A stretch of DNA of 64,000 nt. Origin: Cyclospora cayetanensis (Eukaryota > Apicomplexa > Conoidasida > Eucoccidiorida > Eimeriidae). Under the pieces are notes generated by a model. The model was not told the origin of the DNA. It saw only the letters and a list, made by a program, of their open reading frames with translations, and ran no database searches. Made by a program: the position numbers and the translations under genes. Below, piece by piece: positions 48,401 through 59,204 of this stretch. Within the stretch, counting starts at the first letter, position 1; the number at the start of each line of letters is the position of its first letter. Where the stretch lies: positions 62,001 through 126,000 of the forward strand of contig NW_020312181.1 in NCBI RefSeq assembly GCF_002999335.1, in the 5' to 3' direction.

Positions 48401-51400
48401 CTATAAAGGATTGCCCAGATGTGCTGTTTTGTTTTGCTTACGCTCCATCAGCACGGGTGTCCTCGAGGTATCAGCGACGAGTTGGTGTGCCTGCTGAGCC
48501 ACGAGGGCCTCAGCAGTGTTAGTGATGAGTGCCAGGGAGGTAGCAGATTGACTATGAGGACTCGTTTGCTGAGATACCTGCGGTCTCTGTTCAATGAGAG
48601 GCCTTAAGCGGTCCGGTAATGCCAACAGAGAAACGTGAGTGTCCCCCGATGGAGTTGCCGGCTTCCTGCTACGTCGGCTAATAATTACATTTGTACCGCG
48701 CGTTGTAAGCTGGATACCTGGGATGGAGGCAATGGCTGTGCGCAACTGCTCAAAACCAAACCTGCACACAGATATCCCAAGGAACTTAAGCGACTTCAAC
48801 ACGGAGGCCGAGCCACCTTAAGGCTAATAGAGAGACAACAGGTAGGGGTCATGAAAATTGTATGCATATATACAACAATCACACACTATTGCAGGTCTCA
48901 ACCCGATCTTCAGGGAGGGACACGGAAAACATGACCCACATAGCGTATGGGAACGGCTCGCCAAACAAACGGCGCCAGACCGAATTCACGGCCGAAAGGT
49001 CACGGCCTTGCACGCTGTCTAAGATCCTGTAGAAGTGATGTACAATCTGGCAATCACACAAAATAAAGGAAACGGAAGGACTCTATGCAGCAGCATTACT
49101 GTCGAGCGCAAAGAACCCCCCGTCCCCCACCCACCCCCCGGCATCGTTCGGTGCGACAATCGCATTGATTCGCACAGCGACCTCTGGCAACGATTCTCGG
49201 GGCTGAAAGCCTGTATTTAAGCCGCTTAGCTTAGTTCTCACGTAAGGAGGTAGCGTGGGGACTGGCCTTCCGCCCAGCTGCTTTATTTGCTGTTGCGGCT
49301 GAGAGCGAGAAACTCGGAGGTAATGATACAAGCGTCCAGACTCCCCAGGAGCTAATTGGGGGCAGCGCCGAACAAAGGCATGCACCACGGCAGCCAATTC
49401 CTTGTAGGACACGCGGTGTCCATGTTGGGCGTTGCAAACTCTACAAGCATAGCACACAGAAAAGGCAGGCAGTGCACGTTGTACCTGACTGTTGGTGCCT
49501 TTGTTGTAGTGCTAACGGAACCACTGCTCAAGTTCGCGGTGAAGCATACCTCCCGTATTTACAAACAAGCAGGGACGGTTCTGCTTCGGGGGGAGGATGC
49601 CAGAAAACGCAAGATCGGCTGAAGTCACATTTCCCTAGGAGGAAGTAGCAACAGGCGGGCCTCAGTTCTCCTAGAGCTCGGTTTGCCGATTCCACTTCTG
49701 TCCCCCCCCCATCTTCACCTTTGGGTTCCGGGTATTGCAAATGCTGATGCTGCAGCTGCTGCTGCATGCCTCCTGCAGATATCAGACGGCTCAATTCGAC
49801 ACCAGAGAGCTTCGGATTTCCAGTGGTGGCCAGCTGGGAGGCAGCCTCAGGGGTGCTGAGGGCATGATGTAGGAACACCTCCTCGCCGTTGTCAATAACT
49901 CCAAAAGAATTGCCAGCTCTCATCTTCACAGACATCTCCTGCTGCTGCTGCTGCAGGCCGGGAGGCATAGTGCCTCTCGATTCTTCCCCAAACATGCTAC
50001 TGAGGAAAGCCGTCAACCGTGCATCGGCTTCCGCCTCGTGGAGGGAGGCGCCCCTCTCTGACTGGTGTGGTGGGAGCCGTTGCTGCTGCTGCTGGAGTGA
50101 CTCTTTTTCCTTGCAGGACTGCGACGAGGAGACAGCTTTCGGTGCCTCTCCTGCAGTGCCTGTAGCAAAGCTGCGACTAGGCAATCCGACAGCAGGCCCT
50201 CGTTGCCGTCCTAACCCCGACGTTCCGAGGCAGTAAGCGCTGCCTCCTGCGTTGTCTAGAGGTCCTATAAGCTCCCCCAAATCGTTCTGCACCGCATCCC
50301 TGAGCCATGTCAACGGCAAGCCTGCTTGCTCGCGTTGCACCTGCATCTCATCACAGTGCACCTGTCCCTGCTCGTGCAGCTTTAGGGCAGAAAACAGCCG
50401 CTCCTGCGGTAATACCATGGACACTTGGGAGCAGCCTGGCGGTGCAGTCGTGGTAGCGCGACGGAAATTAAGCTTTTCAATGTCCTCTGCTGCAGCACCT
50501 GCTGGCGCAGCTGCAGCTAAAGGAAGGGTTTGTAGGGAGCTGCCACTCCTCGTCCCACTAGAAGAGCCTTCATTCAGCAATAAGCGGATGTTACTGGGTG
50601 TTTGCAGACTAAGGAGCGCAGAAACAGCTGCTGCGTCTGAGGTGTCGTTCAGGCCATACAACGGGGTATCAACACCAGTAGCAGCCGCCACTGCAGAAGG
50701 CCAAACAACACCAGATGGGCTGCTGCCCACTGCCGGACGGGTCAGGGGGGAGGCCATGGTGCTCTCTCTTGCTTTGCGCTCAAATTCCGACTTTAAACAG
50801 ATATCTTGATTGGATTCGAACCGATGGATCAGCGCCAGCAAGGCATTGTGGGTTGCTGTGTCTCTTGCCTGACTCGATGTCGCCGTGCCAGGGGGTTGCT
50901 GCTGCTGCGGCACCTCCGAAACAGCGTCTACTGGCAGCTGGTGATATTCCTCCATTCTCTGTTGCAACAACGCCTTGGCTACAGACTCCCATACACACGA
51001 ACTCCTGCTCCCGCCACCGTCCTTGCTGCCACATGAATCCCTACAGCAGCCACATTCATCCTTATCAGGCGCTGCGCTGCTTTCTGCCAGCAAGTTCTGC
51101 ATGAGTCCACCAACAGCAACCTGAGACTCTTCACTGTATGCAGGCTCCACCTGAACATACACAGCAACAAAAAATTGAGAAAAAAGATTTACGGGAATCG
51201 CTTGTCCTGCTGCCCCTTTTGCTGCCATTGCAACAGCTATATGCCTGCTATAGCTGCTTGCCTTCTTCACTCCTTTTGGAGGAGGGTCGTCGGACCGTGC
51301 AGACAGTAGCGGTCTGCTGGTTGCCGACGGCTCGTAAGTCCTCTGCACAGAAGGCCTCTGGAGCCCGTGCATATTCAGGAGCGGCAATGAGCAATCAACT

Positions 51401-51651
51401 GCTGCGTCTACGAGTCCATCAGCAAGGCCGTCTTGGGAGCCGGAGTGCCTCGGCTGGCTGCTGGCATCCGAAGGAGTAGTGGCGCTGATCTGTCGAGGAG
51501 CATCATGTCCTGACAGCCGAACCGAAGAAACGGATGCCCTGTTAGAATCTTGCTGTAACAGCCCATCCTGGCGTTGAGCTAAGAACCCTGAGGAGACCTG
51601 TGGCTGCTGTTGGTGCTGCAGCTCGGCGCTTGCACTGGACTGAGAACTCAT
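48401..51651 (-). CDS. CCCH zinc-finger protein with a LOTUS/OST-HTH domain
   Basis: Such proteins are RNA-binding regulators. Exons: 51651-49550 (700 codons, Gln/Ser/Ala-rich, ATG giving MSSQSS), 49440-49242, one starting at 49046, and a last one ending at 48401. A CCCH finger sits at the end of exon 1: CCYFLLGKCDFSRSCVFWH (C-x7-C-x5-C-x3-H). A second, atypical cluster spans the junction: VCKYGR then VCNAQHGH. The LOTUS-like fold is split over the last two exons: YRILDSVQGRDLSAVNSVWR and RLFGEPFPY, then LKFLGISVCRFGFEQLRTAI, ASIPGIQLTTRGTNVIIS. Phases agree for the first two junctions (donor GTATGC at 49549, donor GTGAGA at 49241); the acceptor of the last exon, near 48800-48815, is uncertain. 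A T-rich 42-nt stretch inside exon 1 (51192-51151) could be an in-frame intron. The C-terminal tail is Ser/Gln-rich with no motif. Confidence 0.75.
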
Positions 51652-52143
51652 TCTCGGGAGCACTTCTGCAGCACATAGTGGCGAAAAACCTAAACAATAC
51701 TGTATGAAGAGTGTTTGGGCATGCAATAGCTGTACTGAGTGCATAGAGGACCAGTGGATGTACTCTCACCGTTGTGGGAAAGCCTTCGTACGGCCGCACT
51801 GTCTTCCCAGCCTCAACGATTGCAACATACACACAGGCGGGCGGTTGCGGCCCTGTGCTCACCCGCGGGGAGAAAGGAGAGCAAAGTCGCTGCCGCCGAT
51901 GTCTTGAGTCGGCGTCATACGCGCAATGTAAGACTACCTGAGCGCAACGGGACACTTCTTGAAGGACCCACATACACCACAGAATCATTCCTTCTTGCCA
52001 TACGGAACTTTGAAATGTGCCACCAACTAGTGTAGAAACTAGGAAGCGTTAGTGTGCCAAAAGGGAAGGATTCTAGGGGCGGGTGCTTCTCGGAATTACC
52101 ATACGAGGGAATCCCAGAGCCCCTAGGCTGTCAGGCACCAAAG
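51652..52143. other. upstream region of the CCCH-LOTUS gene, no other gene seen
   Basis: The promoter and any 5' UTR exon of the minus-strand gene should be here. A 738-codon frame extends the CCCH exon to 51744, but the stretch before MSSQSS contains a plausible acceptor (tatgtgctgcag) and probably is intron or UTR. Confidence 0.4.
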
Positions 52144-52679
52144 ATGAAATGGCCGCCAGTTGCGTAATGTCTTTGGCGTGTCTTGCAGTTGCTGACTCTT
52201 AGGGATCAAGGAAAACCACATTCTGTTTCTCCCTGCGAAACCCATCAGCTACGGGCCTACTTCAAGGCCTACCGGGATCGCTGGCGCCCCCGGGAACCAG
52301 GAGCAGCAAAGTTCTGCCTCTTCACTCTGAAGAGAAGTAGAGCTCGTTTCGAATTTCTTATAACCAGGATTTGGCTGACAGGCTGAGGCGGCTGCCTCAG
52401 TGGCTCGCCGCTCAGGCCTTAACGTGGGGGGCGCTCCCCACGCTTGTAAAGCTGAGTGCGCGAACGCTGCTGCTAGTTTGCACTTTGCGTGTCCGAGCTA
52501 TATCTGCCTCCTCGCCACTTTAGAATACATAGCGACCGAATCAGTTCTTGAGCAGTCATCCTTTTGACCCAACTTACTAATTTCCTGGGTTGAATATTTC
52601 AACAGGCCGGTTGGCCAATGCTCTTCAACGGGGGGCGCTGATCCGCCAGCCGGACGCCAGATTCCTGATCTACAAGTGA
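52144..52679 (+). CDS. possible small multi-exon gene of unknown function
   Basis: Three coding-like stretches follow good acceptors. After cttgcag at 52188: LLTLRDQGKPHSVSPCETHQ and LRAYFKAYRDRWRPREP. After taaccag near 52361: DLADRLRRLPQWLAAQALTW. After caacag near 52604: RLANALQRGALIRQPDARFL, then IYK and a stop at 52677-52679. An ATG at 52144 (MKWPP) could feed the first through a 30-nt intron. The second junction does not agree in phase with the simplest donor, so the model is incomplete or wrong. I recognise no family; composition is basic and amphipathic. Confidence 0.3.
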
Positions 52680-55487
52680 AACTCCATTAAAGGATTTGCT
52701 TTTCTCCTGCTTTTAGTTTCGCTTCTGATTTGCCATCTGCGTTCGCTTCTTTAGGTCATTTAATATAGCAGCGGCGTCCCGTTCCCGTCCAGTCGAGCAG
52801 GGTGCTGGGTTACCGAATTCTTTTGGCTATTGCGTTTGATGAGACGCCTTTATGCTCACACTGCCATAACACGCTGCTGGGACAAAGTTCGCGGACATTG
52901 CATGAGTCCAGTAATGCTACTGGTACGATGAGCTTCTGAGTAATACCCTTCGCAGCGGTGCCAAGCCCAAAGCCTCGGGGACAGCTACAATATGTAATAC
53001 AACGTCCTAAACCTCGCCAAGGGATCTGTATTCACCGGGCTTTGCTATGGGATAGATATCAAGAGAGAGGCCAGCGGAGCTACAGCTGGCTGTGCTCGCC
53101 GCATATCGGACAGTCGCGCTCCCCGGTAGCCTAGCATAAGGGCATAAAACGCTCATCAGGGTACCGATTCCAGAGGTCCCACAGTAAATCCTGTGTACAC
53201 ACACCAAAATTGTGCAGTTAGCTGCAGTGATTCATACGTTACAGCGAGCTGCTACAAAGCTAGCCACACCACCCCTCGTCGGGCATCCATAAGAATGCCC
53301 TTAGCCCCAAAACCCCTTTGAAACTTCACAGGAATTCAATATAGGTGCTTTTGAAATGATCCTCTCCTCCATCCTTTTAACCTAGAGGCTATCGGCGTGA
53401 GGAGTGGGACTTTAAAGTGGGTTCTAGTAGCTGTTGCCCCTGAGAACTTGAAGCATTTGCATGGTGCGAAGCTAGCTCTATTTTGCGAAAGGAAGAATAT
53501 GTGAACACATGCAACTAATGCTCGCTTGAAGCTTACTCAATTATTATTGCCCCACTGAAAAATGTCCATTGTTGCCTGAATCCCTTCAATTGCAGTCTAG
53601 TAGACATTTAGAAGCCATTGAGTTCAGCTGTTTACTTCTTCCACCTTTTGCCAGAATGAATGATGATGGAATCATCCACTCTTTCAAACTAGCACGATCA
53701 TGAACCTCAGTCTTCATGCCAAACCATCAGTATAGGTGGAAGCAACTAAATTCAGTGACGCTTCACCTGAAATCGCTGTCGGAGACACTTCACACCAAAT
53801 TCAATACAGAATCAAGAGAAAGTTGTGAATGTTTCTCGAAAACCCTCACCTTTTTCTTGTCCAAGCCTGTCATATCTTCGCACGAGAAAAGATGGATGAC
53901 GAGGGAAGGCATAGCTGCACCGTCTAGACCCTGGAAGCACCCACACCTAGTTGCACATAGCATCTATTGCACAGGCACACACTATCATCTCTTATTATAG
54001 CGAGCTAACAGTACCCTTCAAAAAATGAGATATACGAACAGACAAAATAATTGCTAAATTCTTGATTAATATTAGTTTAATGCCACTACACTAGTAGAAT
54101 GTGTTAGAGCGTAATTTTGCCCGCTAAGGTGGCCGTGCAAACTGATGTGAATGCGCTAGCTCCACAGCTGGTGAGAGGCATTATTTTTGAGCCGACAGAT
54201 CTCCTCATGGCTGCACCGATAAGGTTATTCGAACAAGGAACGTATCACGGCCATTGGGGTGGGCAGTTACTAAATATCGGCAGCCCCACAGCTCCTCCAG
54301 TACTGTGGCTGGTCGATTACCTGTGTCACTCCTTCCTGTCAGCCGATATTAGTGACCTACCCATGGGTCCTAACTACCCTTTTGCATCAAGCTAGAGTTT
54401 TCCAAAGCACTAGTTCATTGCTTGTTATTCTCATCACTTTATCAAAGACGAGCACCGGTACTCATCGCAGAAAGAGGAACTCCGTGCGGTATGGTGGGGA
54501 GCGGAATAAGCCGGGACTTCTAACATGGGCGTTAGTTTGCTCTCCAGGTCAACCACCAGTCTTCAGTGCAGCTTGCACAGGGTGGTTGTGATCTGGCTTA
54601 TCTCAAACATTTCGCTGGCCTGTCCACCTCCTACAGGACGACTGTACAGTGAAGCTTTTTGTGGGTATCACCACGGTGGTTGCCTAGGTGCTCTCACAGC
54701 GCCCAAACGGACATTAATATGGAGAACAACCCTATCGTATGTTGTGACTCACGGTACCAATCTACACTGCAAGAGTCTTATTTCGTTGACTTGCATGCAG
54801 CGCAAAATCGAGAATAAAATTTGAGGGGAAGTTTACCTCGTTGAGGATGACCTGTGACTAGAAAAACTTCGGGGACTCCGACAGTCCCATACTCCTTTTT
54901 TTCCCCAAAGTGGCGACTTTTGAAAACGCGTGACCTTTGAAAATCAGTCCATGGTAAGATTTACAATGAAAAAGCGCTCACTGTTCAACTGGGCCTGCGG
55001 TGCGCGCCGCGCGCGAAGCCACTAAAGTCTCATACCCAGCTGATCAGCAGCTGAAGTCACAAAATCCCTGCTAGATCAGGTCTGATGCAAGCATTTCGGC
55101 TCTTAAAAGGCCCTCGCCTGATGGGACTACGGGCACCATTGTTGAGCTGCCGGAAGTCAAGGGTCAGCATAGCACGTATACCATGATATACCAACTTGCC
55201 AAATATGCCCATCGCGTCCCTTGCCCTAGCTCTCTCGCGGCTCATTTAGCCGTTCAATTATTCTGAATGATCCTATAAAGGCTTTTAGATTCCGCAGGAG
55301 TATCATCACGGATAAGGAACCGAAGGTCGTTTGTATGTTCTTGCGTTCCCTTGTGACCTGCCTAAATATTAGCCCTAATCTGTGACCATTGAAAACTACC
55401 CTGAGGAAGATGGGCAGCTAAAGCGCACCAATAGCACACTTCTGCAGCATTTACAGCCATATGACCACACAATCATGATTTGTTGGG
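52680..55487. other. no supported gene
   Basis: Short frames only. A minus-strand frame at 53007-53207 and a plus-strand one at 54117-54395 vaguely recall retroelement integrase spacers (a PIxxPGE-type word, a GHWGG word), but neither is good enough to call. An LDFRQLNN word at 55057-55245 (minus) resembles the RT phrase CxDYRxLN in isolation. Confidence 0.4.
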
Positions 55488-55830
55488 TTGATTATCGTTT
55501 TTTACGCTGATTGGGTTCATACTACAATAGTACACTACGCTACCCATGGCTCTTCCGCAACCATGATCTTCCTCGAGGAGCAACTTTCATGCTCGGGCCT
55601 GGACCTGGCAAATCATGGTCAGCAGCCTCCGTTAGTAGCAAAGAGAGTAAGGAAGGTAAGGGAACACCTGACCAGTGCAGGTGAACGTATGCACAAAGCT
55701 TAAAACAGATATGCTCGTAATGATGCAAAGCGGCAGTTGGCTGTGTGTTGGCAGCCCAGAGACTTAGTTCTGGTGGATCGGTAAGCCTTGCAAGGCGTAC
55801 CAGAAGGCGACCAAGCGATATAGTTTGCGG
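55488..55830 (+). mobile_element. degenerate Ty3/Gypsy integrase C-terminal fragment
   Basis: The plus strand reads, with one stop, LEEQLSCSGLDLA, PLVAKRVRKVREHLTSAGER, then MHKA, stop, NRYARNDAKRQL and PRDLVLVDR. Gypsy integrases end with F-x2-G-x2-P-x3-LDLA, a helix with VxxxREHLxxAxxRM, RYAxxxRRxxxF and xGDLVLL in this order. It lies on the opposite strand to the other two pol relics and has no RT or chromodomain that I can read beside it. Confidence 0.6.
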
Positions 55831-58800
55831 CAAGATGGCTAAGACCACGGGGGTTTTGCCTTAAATGAATTCTCTTTATTACTTTAGCGAGTTCCTCAGA
55901 TGTTGAAGGCCCACGGAACTTCCAGCGCTAACTTCTTGAAGAATATTCAAAACTCTTTGAATTACTGATTACCTTTACAGGGCAGGAAAGGGGCCAATGT
56001 GGAGACAGAAACTCCACAGGGAGTTGTAGAGTGGCTGGATACTACGACTCTGGGGCGCGGAGACGCTAGAGGGAGTTTCCAAGGAGATACTCTCTTGGGC
56101 GCCAACCTTAGTGGTCGACGGGAAAGCAGCTCCGGGGTTTATTGCCTGCAAACACATTTACGCTTGCCTTTGGATCGAAATCTACTCCCTGTACTGCACT
56201 GGCTTTTCCCGGAAATTGTCCAACCCTCGCGCAAGTTCCTTGCCTGAAGGAGCAACCTTTATCCATGGGTACTACCGCTTGAAAGTTCTCGATTATTATT
56301 GTTGACGCTCTTCATGAAGTTAAATTAGTGCGGAGGCCACTCTGGTTAGTTGTGTCAACATTGTTGCTTGTGCCTCTCTTGGGGCTTGAAACGGGCTATG
56401 CTGCGTAGCGCAGCTGTAGTGGCATGCACAAATTTCTGGATGACGAAGGGATACACTGCTGATATATCATAAGCTTTGATACCCATCAGGCGATTTTATT
56501 GACTTATGATACATCGTAGCTAGAGGCTCGCCTGGTTCCCCACCCCCATGACAGCCAGGCAACCTACCGCCGCCATCGTATTGGAATGGTCAAAATGCAT
56601 GTTGCTGGCTAAAGTAGGTCCCCCCTTTCCCTTTTACTGTTATATTCACGCTAGTGGACATTTTGCCTTTCTTACTATTACTTTTATTCAGGTTTCCACC
56701 CTCCTGGAGAGTGGCGATAAGGTGGGAACTCTTCTGCTGTCCTGCACGCAGTTGAACTCAGCTGACGGGCATGGAAAAGGGGTCCTTTTACCATAATGAG
56801 GTAGGAGGGGGGACTAGAGGAAGAAATATGTAGTGGAGTAACTTAATCCTAATCAATGTTTACTATGCTAGCCATATTCAGCGAGGACTAAGCAATGAAT
56901 TGACTACTTGGTCTGGCCGCTCGTATCGCATTGCTTGAAGAGTACTGTAAACTAGTTACAATAAGAAGCGACAAGACAGTGTGCTGTATGTGAGTGCGGT
57001 TGATGCTCAATGCAGCTAGATATGAATGCTCGGACTTCTTTGAAGGGGCACCAGTTCGCAGCAACCTGGCTGGTGGTCTTTGTTCATATTGGAATCCCAA
57101 GGGTCGCCAGCAGGGAATCGAGTATGTATGCATGATAAGGGCAGTCACTTTCTTGACTACAAAGTCTTAAATTGGGTTTGGGGTTGACAAACTCGTTCCA
57201 TAAACCTTAGCTGAAGCTGTAAAGCTGGTAGAACCGCATGGTTCGACGCAGCAGTCGCCCAGCAGATCAACTGGCTCTGAAAACAATGGTATGCCATACT
57301 TCCCTACAATAGGCATTCGATGCTGGTTAGGGCTTCGGGTAGTTTAAGTTTGCTTTTCTTTGGTAGCAGCGTGGGTAAAATATACCTTTCCGAGATGGAA
57401 GTTGACACTGGTGGAAGGCCTGTTGAGGTAGTTGATCCAGGCTTGCAAGCCGCTGTAATACCGTATAAAATGCTCCATCTAAGGTCTCCGAAGGAAGACG
57501 CTGAAACCCAATCTTAGTACGAGGCTATATCGCACAGCTGTGAAGTGCACTTTCCAAATGTTCTTCTTCATTTTCCAGCCTGCGCCCCACGGGGCTCCGA
57601 CTTGAGGGGTGACGGATATCTAGGGTTTGCATTGCTCTTCGAAGCACTCCGAGCATTCACGCCTAGGTAGACAGAGCATATAGCCCACACGCATGCAGAA
57701 TTGATTGTTTTTGTAATAAACTTGCTCTGCTCTGCATCAAAAAGAAAATTGAATGAGCCAAATAAAGCAGATGTATTATAATTTGCAATATAACCTAGCC
57801 AGCAGAGAAAAAAGACCAAATGTGTATGTTTGCCTTTTGCGCTAGTATGGAAACTCTGTTTTACAGCAAATAACAGGTGCAAAGCACAGACAAGCAATAC
57901 GCTCATTCTTTACCATTGCTTATCTAGGTATAGCTCATGCAGTAGGAAGTGTGTCTAGCTTTGCCCGTTACACAGACGGTGCAGCTACATGTACTTACAC
58001 TGGCTATCCTCCACCTCATCAGGCTGGAACCCTGTTGGGTGAGCGCACAGAGGGTGAAGAGCGCTTTTGAAGGAATGGATGTTTTCCCGTTAGTCTTCGT
58101 GGAATGTTGTTGCGTAGGGTGCTTCCATGTGGGGATGCCTTGTAAGGAGCGCAATAAACGCACGAGGGTCAAACTGTGCGCCTTCCAAAAGGGTTCCTTC
58201 TCTCCTACTCCTCGTCTCAGAAACCTTTGGCTTGTAAGAAGGAATGAACGCCATCGTGTCAGCATGTGTAGCCTTTGGGCGCTGCGGGATTCCGCACACA
58301 CTGACCTTGACTTCTGGAGCAGGAACGTTCTGTAAGTGAACCTATAGGAGTAACCCGTTCTGCGCGAAAATTCAATGTGCCATTAGCTAAATAACCATGG
58401 AAAAGGTGAGAAGCGTATACACTCACATACAGCTACAGTTGTATTTACTGTCTGTGCATGTTTGCCCGCCGCAGCAGCGGTTACACGGTGACAGGCGGCC
58501 CCTCAAGGAACAAAGTAGCGCGTGTCTTCGTGGTCTTGAGTAAGCTCGCCTCTTGCCTACTTTGCTTTACATAATGTACTTGAGGTAGGGAAGTTAGTGC
58601 AAATGCTGCTCGTTAGCGTTTTTGATCTTATGCCCTCACCTTGCTTCAGGTGACTGCCTCAAGCGCAGTGCGATGCATGCGACCCTCCCGTGCTGCCAGC
58701 ACATGCAGCAACAATATAACCGTTCAAACAATAAGAAAGTTATTGGAGACGTCAATCTACAGACGACGTTTTAATACTAGAGCAAGGTAAGCGGCAGCAG

Positions 58801-59204
58801 CAGCGGCTGCTGCTGCGGCTGTTGCTGCACAGCCGTGTTGTTTCAGGTGCTGACTGAAACCAATTCAGCAAGAGGTGCTAATCCCTCACCCGATATCGAC
58901 ATCAAACTGACGGTATCCCCTTTACACGAGCAGGACCGGCCTGGCGTCGCTCCCCATTGAGGACATGTTGCAACAGCGATAGCCAACACTCTCCGCCAGC
59001 ACCATTGGTACAACCCTACGCAGCAATTTCAAATCATTGCCAATATACAGGCTGTAGTCACCTGTGTCTCTGGATGGACGTTAATATGTACGTGTCGTCG
59101 ATTCCCCCCCTGCATCCCCCAGCAGCAATGCAGCAAACCTCGCGAAGATAACAACAGGCAGATTACATGATGTTCTCCACTGATCTCTTCGCTGAAGCAG
59201 CCCC
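55831..59204. other. no supported gene; upstream region of the PTEN-like gene
   Basis: Frames here are short and without motif. The last few hundred bases show rising CAG/GCN triplet density, marking the transition into the next gene block. An in-frame TGA nine bases before 59205 limits the coding region on the left. Confidence 0.45.

Noticed and set aside
50800..50830. Perfect B-box word GGTTCGAATCC on the minus strand
   Set aside because: It is coding sequence of the CCCH-LOTUS gene (HRFESNQD) with no tRNA fold around it.
54117..54395. Plus-strand frame with GHWGG recalling the integrase H2C2 region
   Set aside because: The Cys pair and the YxWP spacing are absent; similarity is too weak.
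55057..55245. LDFRQLNN word resembling the RT phrase DYRxLN
   Set aside because: Isolated, short, and without the neighbouring RT motifs on that strand.
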